58,338 bases of DNA from Anaerolineae bacterium (GCA_011174825.1 DUEZ01000064.1:93811-152148); one strand, 5' to 3'. Positions 16,897-25,679 are shown, numbered from the stretch's first letter. Program-made: numbers and translations. Notes: generated by a model not told the origin, from the letters alone.

Positions 16897-17769
16897 ATGG
16901 ACGATCTTACCAGCGCATTTCTCGAGTTAATCCGGCTCACATCAACTGATTTGTCACCAGACGTTGAGGAATCCCTGATCCTTGCACGAGATCAGGAAGC
17001 AGCCGGCTCAGCTGCCAAGAGCGCCTTGGAAGCTGTCTTGCAAAACGTGGCCCTTGCGCGCGAGCAATCCACCCCAATCTGTCAAGACACCGGAACCCCA
17101 ATATTCTATGTCCAACACCCACAGGGTTGGAGCACCAGAAAGTTGCGAGAACAGATACGATCTGCCGTAGCCGCAGCAACTTCCCTCGCCTATCTACGAC
17201 CGAACGCCGTTGATGCGATCTCCGGTATCAACAGCGGCAATAACCTGGGCGACGAAGCCTTCCCCACCATCCACTTTGAAGAGATCGAGGGTGAGGAATT
17301 GATCGTCGATTTAATGCTTAAGGGGGGTGGTTGTGAAAACGTCGGTGCTCAGTACTCACTCCCCGACCGACGCCTTGCCGCCGGGCGAGATATGGAGGGC
17401 GTGCGCAAAGTTGTCCTCGATGCGGTATACAAGGCTCAGGGCAAAGGCTGCGCCCCTGGCGTTTTAGGCGTGGCCGTCGGTGGTGATCGCGGTTCCTCAT
17501 ATTACGGATCTAAGGAATCCCTCTTCCGCAAACTCGATGAACCCAACCCGGATCCAGACTTGGATGCGTTTGAGGAGCGGTTGACAGAGGAAGCCAATCG
17601 ATTAGGCATCGGGCCCATGGGCTTCGGAGGGGTGACAACAGTTCTTGGAACGAAAATCAAGGGCATGCACCGTCTTCCAGCAAGCTTCTTCGTCTCTGTG
17701 TCCTACATGTGCTGGGCGCATCGACGTCGAAGAATGGTCGTGCATGGTAGCGACATTCAGTACCCATAG
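16897..17769 (+). CDS. Class I fumarate hydratase, alpha (TtdA-like) subunit
   Basis: A 290-residue subunit that carries the [4Fe-4S] cluster of two-subunit fumarase or tartrate dehydratase. The three expected cysteines are visible at 62 (PICQDTGT), 146 (GGGCENVG) and 185 (GKGCAPGV). The beta subunit follows after 11 bp. Interconversion of fumarate and malate is the likeliest reaction. L-tartrate dehydratase has the same architecture, and the two cannot be separated by eye. The iron cluster is oxygen-sensitive, which suits an anaerobic or microaerobic lifestyle. Fifty codons of the C-terminus (CWAHRRRRM) are normal for the family. Confidence 0.92.
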   Translation: MDDLTSAFLELIRLTSTDLSPDVEESLILARDQEAAGSAAKSALEAVLQNVALAREQSTPICQDTGTPIFYVQHPQGWSTRKLREQIRSAVAAATSLAYLRPNAVDAISGINSGNNLGDEAFPTIHFEEIEGEELIVDLMLKGGGCENVGAQYSLPDRRLAAGRDMEGVRKVVLDAVYKAQGKGCAPGVLGVAVGGDRGSSYYGSKESLFRKLDEPNPDPDLDAFEERLTEEANRLGIGPMGFGGVTTVLGTKIKGMHRLPASFFVSVSYMCWAHRRRRMVVHGSDIQYP

Positions 17770-17780
17770 GAGAGCGAGGT

Positions 17781-18401
17781 ATGTACAACCTCAGCGTTCC
17801 CATCTCAGACGAGCAAATCCGTGAACTTAAAGTCGGCGATTCCGTTTCTCTCTCCGGCGTCATCATCACAGGACGCGACACCGTTCACAAATGGATGATC
17901 GAGACTTTCATCAAAGAGACGCGCCAACCAGTGGGCGATGACCTTGAGGTTTACGAAGCCATTAAACCCTTACTCGATGGCGGCGCGATCTACCACTGCG
18001 GACCGGTGGTAGCCGGGCTTGATACCGGCGACTACCGCTTCGTCGCGGCTGGTCCCACAACCAGCACCCGCGAGGAACCCTATCAAGGCGACGTGATGCG
18101 CCACTTCAACCTCAAGGCCGTGATCGGAAAAGGCGGCATGGGCCCGCAAACCCTTGCCGCTTGCCACGAGGTTCCTGGCGTCTACTTACACGCTATCGGA
18201 GGAGCGGCCTCTTTGATCGCCCAGTCTGTACAGCGCGTGATCGATGTGCACAAACTTGATTTCGGGGTGCCCGAAGCGATGTGGGTGATCGAGGTCAAAG
18301 ACCTCCCCGTTGTCGTAACCATGGATTCCCACAACAGCAGCATTCACGCTGAGGTTGAGACGCAATCCATGGTTGAATTGGAGAGGTTGCTGGCCTCGTA
18401 A
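17781..18401 (+). CDS. Class I fumarate hydratase, beta (TtdB-like) subunit
   Basis: A 206-residue swivelling-domain subunit that completes the active site with the alpha subunit. Family motifs GPTTSTRE (about 91-98), KGGMG (about 118-122) and the early VGDSVSLSGVIITGRD are intact. It is in an operon with the alpha gene and starts at an ATG with GGAGAGCGAGGT upstream. A clear terminator-type hairpin follows at 18436. Confidence 0.92.
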   Translation: MYNLSVPISDEQIRELKVGDSVSLSGVIITGRDTVHKWMIETFIKETRQPVGDDLEVYEAIKPLLDGGAIYHCGPVVAGLDTGDYRFVAAGPTTSTREEPYQGDVMRHFNLKAVIGKGGMGPQTLAACHEVPGVYLHAIGGAASLIAQSVQRVIDVHKLDFGVPEAMWVIEVKDLPVVVTMDSHNSSIHAEVETQSMVELERLLAS

Positions 18402-18435
18402 TCCCCGATAAGGGAAAAAAATAATAACAATCGTG

Positions 18436-18463
18436 CGTCGACCGCTTTGAATCGCGGTCGACG
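18436..18463 (+). terminator. Terminator hairpin after the fumarase genes
   Basis: CGTCGACCGC pairs perfectly with GCGGTCGACG over a stem of 10 bp (18436-18445 with 18454-18463) and a loop of 8. TATCTTTCCCC follows, a weak T-tract. Confidence 0.7.
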
Positions 18464-18536
18464 TATCTTTCCCCTACGATCCTTCTTGAGCTTGTCTTAT
18501 TTGGATGATCTGAGATTGAGGTCCCTGCTCATACGA

Positions 18537-19496
18537 TCAATCAAGCGCAATTCTCGCCAATACTGCCCTATGATCGGAGTGGGGACCGTCGGGAGCATCT
18601 AGATGACGGGCTTCCAACACTCTCCAACGATGGTCACCTGGGGAGAAGAAAATGTAGTCGAGTCGTCTGCGCCTCGCTCGACCCCTCGAGAATAAGCGTA
18701 ACTCGTGCGTCGTGCCATCCTTTTTTGGGTGTATATGTCGATAGACATCGAGCCATGTTTGCCGCATATCTGCGATCTGCGCCGCGTGCTCGTTGACGTT
18801 GAAATCACCGCCAATGAGCGCCGACCTCTTTCCCGCGACGGAGTTAACCCATTTCTGCAGAAGTTGTACCTGCGCTGCGTTGTGGCTTGGCAACAAGCTC
18901 AGGTGGACTGAGAACACCGGCAACTGAACTCTTGGAGTCTCTACCTCTGCCCCAAGCACCAATCGACGCACAAAGGGTCGAAAACTTGGTTCAAGATGTC
19001 GGAGGCGAGGTGTTTTTAGCGGAAAACGACTGAACACCGCTAAACCCTCTTCAAAGCCTATTCCCTTGTGATGACCATTGGCTCGCGAGTAGACATATGC
19101 CATGTTCAATCTCTCCGCAAGCCATTGATCGGTACGGACATCCGGTGTACGGGCGACTTCTTGCAGCAGGAGGATATCCACCTTTTGCTCCTCTACCAAT
19201 CGGGCAAATGCCTTCAGGCGCTGCAGTAGGTGACGATGACGTGGCCAGTCATGCCACAGATTGGCGCTCAACACCGTGATTGCATCGTCTCTCCGATATG
19301 AAGCGCGGATAGAACCCTTACCCGGTGTCTCTCTACCGTTAGGTTCGACCACGGAGAGCGTCTGACCGATCACCGGGCTCAGCACACGAAAGATGGAGTG
19401 TCGTAGAACCCTACGCACCCATCGTGACAGTTTTGCAAAATAAGACGCGCCGCCTACAGGCTGCGCGTCATGATGTATATCACTTGATTCCGCCAA
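18537..19496 (-). CDS. Endonuclease/exonuclease/phosphatase family protein
   Basis: A 319-residue protein of the EEP fold. The metal and catalytic motifs are SANLWHD (Asn), ILLLQEV (Glu), GGDFNV (Asp/Asn) and SDHRAVLA (terminal Asp-His) in the canonical order. These enzymes cut phosphodiesters in nucleic acids, lipids or inositol phosphates. The substrate here is unknown. It is encoded beside a CDP-alcohol phosphatidyltransferase, so a lipid role is possible. The first codon is TTG at 19496. The N-terminal ~70 residues, with a weak hydrophobic stretch, precede the catalytic fold and are not conserved in appearance. Confidence 0.85.
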   Translation of the reverse strand: MAESSDIHHDAQPVGGASYFAKLSRWVRRVLRHSIFRVLSPVIGQTLSVVEPNGRETPGKGSIRASYRRDDAITVLSANLWHDWPRHRHLLQRLKAFARLVEEQKVDILLLQEVARTPDVRTDQWLAERLNMAYVYSRANGHHKGIGFEEGLAVFSRFPLKTPRLRHLEPSFRPFVRRLVLGAEVETPRVQLPVFSVHLSLLPSHNAAQVQLLQKWVNSVAGKRSALIGGDFNVNEHAAQIADMRQTWLDVYRHIHPKKDGTTHELRLFSRGRARRRRLDYIFFSPGDHRWRVLEARHLDAPDGPHSDHRAVLARIALD

Positions 19497-19583
19497 TTAA
19501 GACTCCACAGCTGGGGGTTTCCCCGAGATGTGGATTGTTTATATCACTCCCGCATTTCCTAAGTCCATAGGACTTCGGAGCCC

Positions 19584-20138
19584 CTACCTTCCTCCTTCTC
19601 CCCGCTCATCACCAACCATGGCATCACGCATTCCAGTCAAAAAGCCGGGAATCATCTCATTGGGGAACTTTGGCCAAGTGATCACAAGCATCGCCAAGAT
19701 CCATCCCACCACCCACCAGCCGGTCGCTGGAGCTTGGCGCAGGGTTGTCCAAATGAACCAACCATATATCGGCGCTTGGGAAAGCATACCGAGTGACCGT
19801 GGTACACCAACGCGTATGAAATACAGAATCCAAATCAGTAAATATAAAGCCGCAATCCGCTGGTCAACAATTCCCGCTGCAGCCATATAGATCAAGAGCC
19901 CGGCCGCCACCAACATATCGATTTCAAGGTCGTGCTCCCCCACCCATGTTCGGTAGCGCACCCGACTGCGGCGTGCAAGCGGACCATCCAGGCTATCACT
20001 CGTCCAAGAAGAGATGAGCAACCACCCTGCCAGTGGTAGTCCTGCTTCCCCCTGGCTGAAACCCAACCAGACAAGCACACCGGCCAAGAAGACGCGTAGG
20101 ATGGTCAGTAAATCCGCAACTTGCTTCGCTACCAGCAT
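19584..20138 (-). CDS. CDP-alcohol phosphatidyltransferase family protein
   Basis: 184 residues from the ATG at 20138, which has GGAAGGAGG seven bases upstream. The frame continues to 20189, but that start lacks a site. Six hydrophobic helices and the family motif DGPLAR are followed by EHDLEID. The standard motif is DGxxAR-x8/9-GxxxDxxxD. Here the spacing is one or two residues different and the conserved Gly before the two Asp is displaced (VGEHDLEID). It would join a CDP-activated lipid to an alcohol such as glycerol phosphate or inositol phosphate. Activity and substrate are uncertain because of this altered motif. Confidence 0.8.
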   Translation of the reverse strand: MLVAKQVADLLTILRVFLAGVLVWLGFSQGEAGLPLAGWLLISSWTSDSLDGPLARRSRVRYRTWVGEHDLEIDMLVAAGLLIYMAAAGIVDQRIAALYLLIWILYFIRVGVPRSLGMLSQAPIYGWFIWTTLRQAPATGWWVVGWILAMLVITWPKFPNEMIPGFLTGMRDAMVGDERGEGGR

Positions 20139-20882
20139 TTGCCCTCCTTCCGAAACTGGAAGGCCGACCCCCATCATCAGCTTCTGCATTTATTTTACCC
20201 CCATTATCAAGCCTTTTATCTTCCAGAACGCTGACAGGCTACTTCCTTGAGCCTGTCATAACGTCTGTGAGAATTGCCGTTGTGTAATTCGTGCTCTCTA
20301 ATGCTGTCAAGGTGTAGGGGCGACTGGCCAGTCGCCCCTACATCGTGGGGCATTAAACTTCCCGCAAGCTAAAAGCTCGCGGGAAGCTGCGTCATCCTTC
20401 TGTTGTGTCATCTTGTTGTGACGCAGCATCTTGCCCCATGATTTGAATTTCCTCATCCCCCAAACAGCGAGATTCTTCGTCGCAGAGAAGACGTTGAGCC
20501 CCTCGGTTCAGCTTGGACGCTGTCCTGACTATCCCGAGCCAGCCGAGGGGAGCTTGTCGAAGGGATAAAATTCTCCAAAACACCAATCATAATGATGTTA
20601 ATCCACAAGGCGGCAATTCATGAATTGCCCGTACGGATTGCCTAAGGGCTTACTATGCAGCTAATAAACATCTATTGAATAGCGCTTCATCGAGGATCAG
20701 TGTCCCTCCATATTCAAATAAGACACATGAATCACACACACTGTCCATGAAATTTAACTTTCCGCAATGACTTCCACCAGTCTGGGTGGTATCCTATTTG
20801 TAACTAAATTCACAAAAATGAGGCTCGATGAGGTTTGTCGCGCCTCGTCTCAGAACCAGATCATTTGCAAGGAAGGACATTG
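20139..20882. other. Intergenic region with palindromic repeats, no gene seen
   Basis: It contains a 28-bp perfect palindrome GTAGGGGCG-ACTGGCCAGT-CGCCCCTAC (20314-20341), an imperfect GCGGGAAG hairpin (20357-20388) and GAGCCCCTCGG/CCGAGGGGAGC-type words around 20498-20552. The 90 bp before the 20883 gene probably hold its promoter, but I see no convincing -35/-10 pair. Confidence 0.6.
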
Positions 20883-22418
20883 ATGCTTACCAAGCGTTTT
20901 CGCTTCCTCTTTCAATCCACCAAGGGCCTGGTGCTCGTGGCGATCGCTATGATCTCACTCATCTCCGCCCTCTGGGGGATGCTCTCTGGCCCTATGGTCG
21001 AGTGGGGAGTCACGGACGCGGTCATCAAACTAACAGGGATGGATTTGTCACCGACCGAGCGCGAGGGTCGCATCATCCTGCTTTATCACACCATCGCGGT
21101 CGCAGTTGTCGCGATCGAGGTTTACTTGATCACCGGTACCCTGCCGATGAGGGACCATCAGCGCTCGATGATCAACGGTACCATCACCGTTGGGTATCTG
21201 ACCACAATGATCTTCGGTCTGTGGTTTGGCTACTTCGGGCACAATTTCGTCTTCCACGGCCTCTATCTCTTCGGTCTATCACTGGTCTTCTTCGCCGGTA
21301 TTCTGCTTACGATCGCCCTTTGGCCGTTGAGGGAGGAGTACTACGTCAAGGACCCGGCGTATGCCCACACAAGACGAGGTGTCGATCTCGAGCGTCTGGC
21401 CTTCTTTACCATGGCGGTAACGACACTGGGTTCTGCGCTCTTCGGTGCGGTGACCGGCTCCTTCTGGGGTAATGGCCATGAGGCCTTCCTGGCCGAAGAT
21501 CTGATCCGCGAGCCGCATAAAACGGCCTTGCAGTTGGCGATCATCGGACACCTGCACATCATGCTGACCTTGATCGGCGTGGCGATCACGCTGCTCATCG
21601 GCCGCTGGTTCGATTTCAAAGGACCGCTCCACAAGATCGCCATGCCCTTTATGATCATCGGCACCGTCGTCATCACCCTCGGAGCCTGGGCGGTGGTCCC
21701 TATCGAGGAAATCGCGCACTGGATCATCTACGGCGGATCGGTTTTCGTGTTAATGGCGGGGTTGTTCCTCGTAATCTTCGCCTGGCGTAAGCTGATCCGT
21801 GATGGGCTCGCCGAGAGGGGAATCCAAAAGGGGAACTTTGTACAGGGGCTGAAAGCGCTGTTGCGCGATCCGCTCCGCTTCGGTTCCACATGGCAAATGG
21901 TCTTCATGAACTTCAACGTGAGCTTTGTGGGCATCTTCGTAGCGGTGAAATTGGATGAAATCTTCCGCGTTTGGCCCGCTCGAGATGAACGAGTCATCCT
22001 CACCGGGCATTGGCACGTCCTCTCGGCGATCATCGCCTCCATCATCCTCATGTATTATGCCGACCTGGCAGGATTGAAAGGCAGAGCACGTCAGGTATTC
22101 GGCTGGGTGCTCATCATCGCCTCAGACGTGGCATTCGGTTCTGCGACGGTGTTTGAAATGAAGCGCCTGTTCGTAAGTGAAGCGGAGCAGCAACCAATCG
22201 TCAACTGGACCATGCTTCTGATCGAGATCGGATTGGCCTCGGTATTGATCGTTCTTGCCGCTTTCATGATCTGGAGATTGGTGGACCTGTTTAAACGCAA
22301 GGGGCGCTGGGCGACTGAACTCGCTGAGGAGGGACTCGACACACCCACGAAACTGCCGATCTCGCTGACCACTCCACTGGGATCCAGCCCAACGACCGAG
22401 GCAGAGGTGCAGTCATGA
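20883..22418 (+). CDS. His-rich polytopic membrane protein, distant heme-copper-oxidase-like candidate
   Basis: 511 residues from the ATG at 20883 (GGAAGG seven bases upstream). About twelve hydrophobic helices. Histidines sit at helix starts: H69 (LLYHTIAV), H223 and H225 (GHLHIMLTL), H279 (EIAHW) and H376 and H378 (GHWHVLSA). The second GHxH resembles the HxH in the tenth helix of heme-copper oxidases and ba3 GHFH. I see no HH copper-site pair, so it need not reduce oxygen. The following gene overlaps its stop, and a heme O synthase homologue is two genes on. A heme-bearing electron-transfer or reductase subunit is the best inference. An NnrS- or NOR-like relative is the alternative. Confidence 0.55.
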   Translation: MLTKRFRFLFQSTKGLVLVAIAMISLISALWGMLSGPMVEWGVTDAVIKLTGMDLSPTEREGRIILLYHTIAVAVVAIEVYLITGTLPMRDHQRSMINGTITVGYLTTMIFGLWFGYFGHNFVFHGLYLFGLSLVFFAGILLTIALWPLREEYYVKDPAYAHTRRGVDLERLAFFTMAVTTLGSALFGAVTGSFWGNGHEAFLAEDLIREPHKTALQLAIIGHLHIMLTLIGVAITLLIGRWFDFKGPLHKIAMPFMIIGTVVITLGAWAVVPIEEIAHWIIYGGSVFVLMAGLFLVIFAWRKLIRDGLAERGIQKGNFVQGLKALLRDPLRFGSTWQMVFMNFNVSFVGIFVAVKLDEIFRVWPARDERVILTGHWHVLSAIIASIILMYYADLAGLKGRARQVFGWVLIIASDVAFGSATVFEMKRLFVSEAEQQPIVNWTMLLIEIGLASVLIVLAAFMIWRLVDLFKRKGRWATELAEEGLDTPTKLPISLTTPLGSSPTTEAEVQS

Positions 22419-23326
22419 AACGGGCCTTCTTGTGGCTCGTGTTACTTCCAGTTTTCGCGATCGGATGTGCTGCTTCCTCGGTCTCACCAGAGGAATCTCC
22501 TCGCACCTTCGATACAGGCATCGATCCCGGAGGATGGGCATTGGTGCCTGCTGGCGAATTCTTAATGGGTCTCCACGGCCACGCGATGATGGTAGACTAC
22601 GATTACGAGATCATGATCACAACCGTCACCAACGCGCAATATGCTACCTATTTGAATGAAGCACTGGCTGCGGGAGTGATCAAGATCGTGGACAATCAGG
22701 TAATTGGCTACTATCCGGGCGACGAGTTTCATGGCTACCGTCACGAGGAGGAAATTGCCGCAGGTGATTGGCCGCATGTCTTGTTAGATGACCCTGGTTT
22801 GCGATTGCGGTATGCTGGCAAAGCCTTCAACCCTTTGAAAGGTTATGAGAATCGTCCCATGGTGCAGGTGACATGGTTCGGTGCCAAATCGTATTGCGAG
22901 TTCTTCGGCGGTCGGCTTCCAACCGAAGTGGAATGGGAGAAAGCCGCCCGCGGCGTTGATGGTCGACCATTTCCCTGGGGTTATGAGATCCAGCCCGAGA
23001 ACGCGAACTTTTATAGCAGCCACGACCTCTTCGAGAAGATCGTTGGTAAATTAGGTGACACAACCCCAGTAGGTTTCTACAACGGCAACAACTACGATGG
23101 TTTCCAGACCATCGATTCGCCCAGTCCCTACGGCTTGTACGATATGGCTGGCAACGTATGGCAATGGACAGGCGATATCTACCAAGGTGCTCATTACCGT
23201 TACATGCGTGGGGGGAGCAAAGCCGATTACGGGTACAATCTAAGGGTATGGACAAGAAATAACTCCCACCCTGATTATGTCAGTCCCAATGTCGGCTTCC
23301 GCTGCGTAAGGTCGCCAGGCGATTGA
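22415..23326 (+). CDS. SUMF1/FGE-like lipoprotein
   Basis: A 303-residue protein. It starts with a lipoprotein signal (MKRAFLWLVLLPVFAIGC, Cys18) and overlaps the previous gene by ATGA, so the two are translationally coupled. The mature part is a formylglycine-generating-enzyme-like C-type-lectin fold: PAGEFLMG, GRLPTEVEWEKAARG, GNVWQWTGDIY, MRGGSKADYG and GFRCVR. The cysteine pair of true formylglycine-generating enzymes is not evident, so it is closer to PvdO/NirV-type members. NirV proteins accompany nitrite and nitric oxide reductases. By analogy this one may assist the adjacent membrane protein outside the cytoplasmic membrane. Confidence 0.8.
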   Translation: MKRAFLWLVLLPVFAIGCAASSVSPEESPRTFDTGIDPGGWALVPAGEFLMGLHGHAMMVDYDYEIMITTVTNAQYATYLNEALAAGVIKIVDNQVIGYYPGDEFHGYRHEEEIAAGDWPHVLLDDPGLRLRYAGKAFNPLKGYENRPMVQVTWFGAKSYCEFFGGRLPTEVEWEKAARGVDGRPFPWGYEIQPENANFYSSHDLFEKIVGKLGDTTPVGFYNGNNYDGFQTIDSPSPYGLYDMAGNVWQWTGDIYQGAHYRYMRGGSKADYGYNLRVWTRNNSHPDYVSPNVGFRCVRSPGD

Positions 23327-23350
23327 TCACATGAGGATAGGATAGTAGAG

Positions 23351-24232
23351 ATGATAATACGGTCCATCGGTCAACAGGTACGTAGAAGACTCGGCGTCTA
23401 TTGGAAGCTTATTAAGAGTCTCCAAACCGGACTGCTGCTACTGACCGGCCTGGCCGGCTATATGAGCGCCCGATGTCCGGTGATCACCTGGCGGACATTG
23501 CTGGCACTGACTGGAAGCTTGTTCCTGGCGATCAGCGGCAGCACGGTTTTGAACATGGTCTATGATCGAGACATCGACGCCCAGATGAAGCGCACATGTA
23601 ATCGGCCCCTACCCCTGGGACAAATACGCGTGGTGGAAGCCCTCGTGCTGGGTGTGGGTCTTAGCATCCTGGGAATAGGATGGGCTTTTCTACTCTCCCC
23701 AATCTACGGCATAGTAGTCTTTGCTGGCTTTTTCTTCGACATCGTCGTCTATACGATCTGGCTCAAGCGAAGAACGGCCTGGTCGATCGTGTGGGGTGGC
23801 ATCGCCGGCGGTATGCCGATCCTGGCAGGACGTGCACTTGGTGTTGGACAGATCGACTGGATCGGGCTCCTGCTGTCCCTAGCAGTTCTGCTCTGGATCC
23901 CCACCCACATCATGACCTTTAACCTACGCCATAAAGCCGATTACCAGCACACCGGTGTCCCGACTTTTCCGTCCGCCTATGGTGACAGAGTGACCTATCT
24001 GGCGATCGCGCTTTCTAGCGTGGTCGCGTCGGTTGCCATGGGTATCGCTGCTTACGGTATCGGTATGACATGGGGTTATCTGCGTGTGCTCGTCGTGCTT
24101 AGCGCTGGTCTGCTTGTCCTCGCAGTATCCAGCGTGGTCCGACCATCAGTGAGATTAAATTTCGGCCTCTTCAAATTCGCCTCGATATACATGCTGAGTT
24201 CAATGTTATTGGTTTTGGTTGAGACCATGTGA
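23351..24232 (+). CDS. Heme O synthase-like UbiA prenyltransferase
   Basis: A 293-residue polytopic enzyme. The first Asp-rich motif reads NMVYDRDIDAQMKRTCNRPLP-like over residues ~65-85, with the NxxxDxxxDxxMxRTxxRPLP form diagnostic of protoheme farnesyltransferase (CtaB/CyoE). The second region has YTIWLKRRT and later KADYQHTGVPTFP, again as in CtaB. It would add farnesyl to heme b to give heme O, needed by heme-copper oxidases. Its place between a His-rich membrane protein and two small membrane proteins, without coxA/B/C, is unusual. A prenyltransferase for another heme use is possible. Confidence 0.85.
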   Translation: MIIRSIGQQVRRRLGVYWKLIKSLQTGLLLLTGLAGYMSARCPVITWRTLLALTGSLFLAISGSTVLNMVYDRDIDAQMKRTCNRPLPLGQIRVVEALVLGVGLSILGIGWAFLLSPIYGIVVFAGFFFDIVVYTIWLKRRTAWSIVWGGIAGGMPILAGRALGVGQIDWIGLLLSLAVLLWIPTHIMTFNLRHKADYQHTGVPTFPSAYGDRVTYLAIALSSVVASVAMGIAAYGIGMTWGYLRVLVVLSAGLLVLAVSSVVRPSVRLNFGLFKFASIYMLSSMLLVLVETM

Positions 24233-24837
24233 TGCGGGACATCTCGGCACTTGATCGGGTCTTACTTCTCTTAACCGCATTATTGTCAGCTTACCAGATC
24301 GCAGTTGGAATCGAAGGGCTAGGCAGCTTGGCGGTCATATGTTACACGATCGCTTTTGGGGTGCTCCTCGTCGCCAGCCTGATCTTGATCATCCTCGGCT
24401 TCGAGGCTTTGGAGAGCCCCCACGTCGTGGTCATCGCCGCACTTATCCCGCTCGGCCTCTCGTTGGGCTTGATCTCTCAATACGTTCCCACTTATCAAGT
24501 TGGCTATATGGCGTTCGCTGTGCTTGGCTTTCTTGCCATCGGCATTACACGTTATCTCACCCCCGGCAGGATAGCCACGATCACTTTGGCTCTCGTACAC
24601 GGTACCGCAGGACTCCTGATCTTTATTCTCCCTATTGTTTTCAGCCTGCAAGGAGTGGCGCGGCCTGGTTTCATCCTCGTTGGGATTGGTGGTGGCTTGA
24701 TCGGAATCGGCGGACTTCTTCTGGCCTTTTTACGGACCGGTCGGCCGCTTTTGTCTGCGAAGACAATCTACACCGTGCTACCAGTTCTGTTGTTGATGAT
24801 GACGGTTGCCTTTGTGATCGGATTGGCCCTCGCATGA
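24229..24837 (+). CDS. Polytopic membrane protein of unknown function
   Basis: A 202-residue, strongly hydrophobic protein with six to seven predicted helices and almost no polar loops. It overlaps the heme O synthase-like gene by four bases and is overlapped by the next gene by four (ATGATG/TGA). I recognise no family. It is possibly an accessory subunit of the putative heme-containing complex. Confidence 0.75.
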   Translation: MMRDISALDRVLLLLTALLSAYQIAVGIEGLGSLAVICYTIAFGVLLVASLILIILGFEALESPHVVVIAALIPLGLSLGLISQYVPTYQVGYMAFAVLGFLAIGITRYLTPGRIATITLALVHGTAGLLIFILPIVFSLQGVARPGFILVGIGGGLIGIGGLLLAFLRTGRPLLSAKTIYTVLPVLLLMMTVAFVIGLALA

Positions 24838-25316
24838 TGGAGAGGCTCGAGCGGTGGAAACCCGCACTTCCAAGGGCATGGCTCTATTTGTTCTCCGGAC
24901 TGATGTGGAGCGGGGTTGGTCTAATGCTCTGCGCCCTGGCTTACGGTTGGCTCATTCAGGTCGGAGATCTAAATGCACTTTTATTAGCATTGGCCGGGGT
25001 TCTGTTGGGTACGGCGATATACCGTTTCGGCTTCTTAGGGCTCGCAATCAAGAACATCCACCGCATCCAACATCTACCCGAAAAGGCTTGCTTTTTCGCA
25101 TTTCAAGAATGGAAAAGCTATCCTCTGATCGCAGTGATGGTCATGTTGGGGATCATGCTTCGTCATTCACCCTTCCCAAAACCCTATCTCGCGGTTCTTT
25201 ATATCGACATCGGTTTGGGGTTGTTCTTGGCAAGCTTGCAGTATTACCTATATCTAACGAAGCGAAAACAACCTCAGGCCAGTACTTTAGGCGAGGGGAA
25301 GCTTCGAGGTCATTAA
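24834..25316 (+). CDS. Small membrane protein, last gene of the heme module
   Basis: 160 residues from the ATG at 24834, which overlaps the previous stop. The frame is open far upstream, but that part is a shadow of the 24229 gene. There are four hydrophobic helices with short loops and a basic C-terminus (LTKRKQPQAS...). The pattern FGFLGLAIKNIHRIQHLPEK has two conserved-looking His between helices. The family is not recognised. Confidence 0.7.
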   Translation: MMERLERWKPALPRAWLYLFSGLMWSGVGLMLCALAYGWLIQVGDLNALLLALAGVLLGTAIYRFGFLGLAIKNIHRIQHLPEKACFFAFQEWKSYPLIAVMVMLGIMLRHSPFPKPYLAVLYIDIGLGLFLASLQYYLYLTKRKQPQASTLGEGKLRGH

Positions 25317-25350
25317 AAGGCTATACCAAAGGTCACAATCTTCAACTTGC

Positions 25351-25679
25351 GTAGGGGCGGTTCGCGAACCGCCCCTACAGGTTGATCACAAGAGAAATGC
25401 GTAGGGGCGCACGGTCGAAGATGCAGGGTGATCTTCCCTGCCCGGTCGCCCCTACTGCTCTACGGGATTTATCCTGAACTCGTGGAAAGTAACGAAGTAG
25501 GGGCGGGTTGACCCCGCCCCTACAATTCCGGAAATGGATGTGCAAATCTTAGGAAAATGGGTCGAATCGTGTCCTTCCGTTAGCATGATGAGGGATCATA
25601 GTGAGGTCTAAAGCAAGAATGCCGCTACAGGATGACCCCTTCAAGAACGCTGTAGGGGCGGTCCGCGAACCGCCCCTAC
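25351..25679. repeat. Cluster of GTAGGGGCG palindromes
   Basis: Four copies, three of them 27-28 bp: 25351-25378 (core GTTCGCGAAC), 25401-25455 (an expanded copy of 55 bp with a nested CAGGGTGATCTTCCCTG), 25497-25523 and 25652-25679 (core GTCCGCGAAC). The outer arms GTAGGGGCG and CGCCCCTAC are fixed and the cores differ while staying largely self-complementary. It occupies the convergent gap between the heme module and the ccm operon. Confidence 0.85.

Noticed and set aside
20828..21472. 214-codon frame in another phase over the His-rich membrane protein.
   Set aside because: Arg/His/Ser-rich shadow. The overlapping gene has a clear membrane-protein composition and ribosome site.
24339..24833. 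N-terminal extension of the last heme-module gene as a 325-residue protein.
   Set aside because: The first half is out of frame with the 24229 gene and has basic shadow composition. The real start is the ATG at 24834.
25351..25679. CRISPR-like array: several ~28-bp repeats in 330 bp.
   Set aside because: Spacing is irregular, the repeats are full palindromes with different cores, there are no cas genes nearby, and copies occur elsewhere. They are REP-type palindromes.
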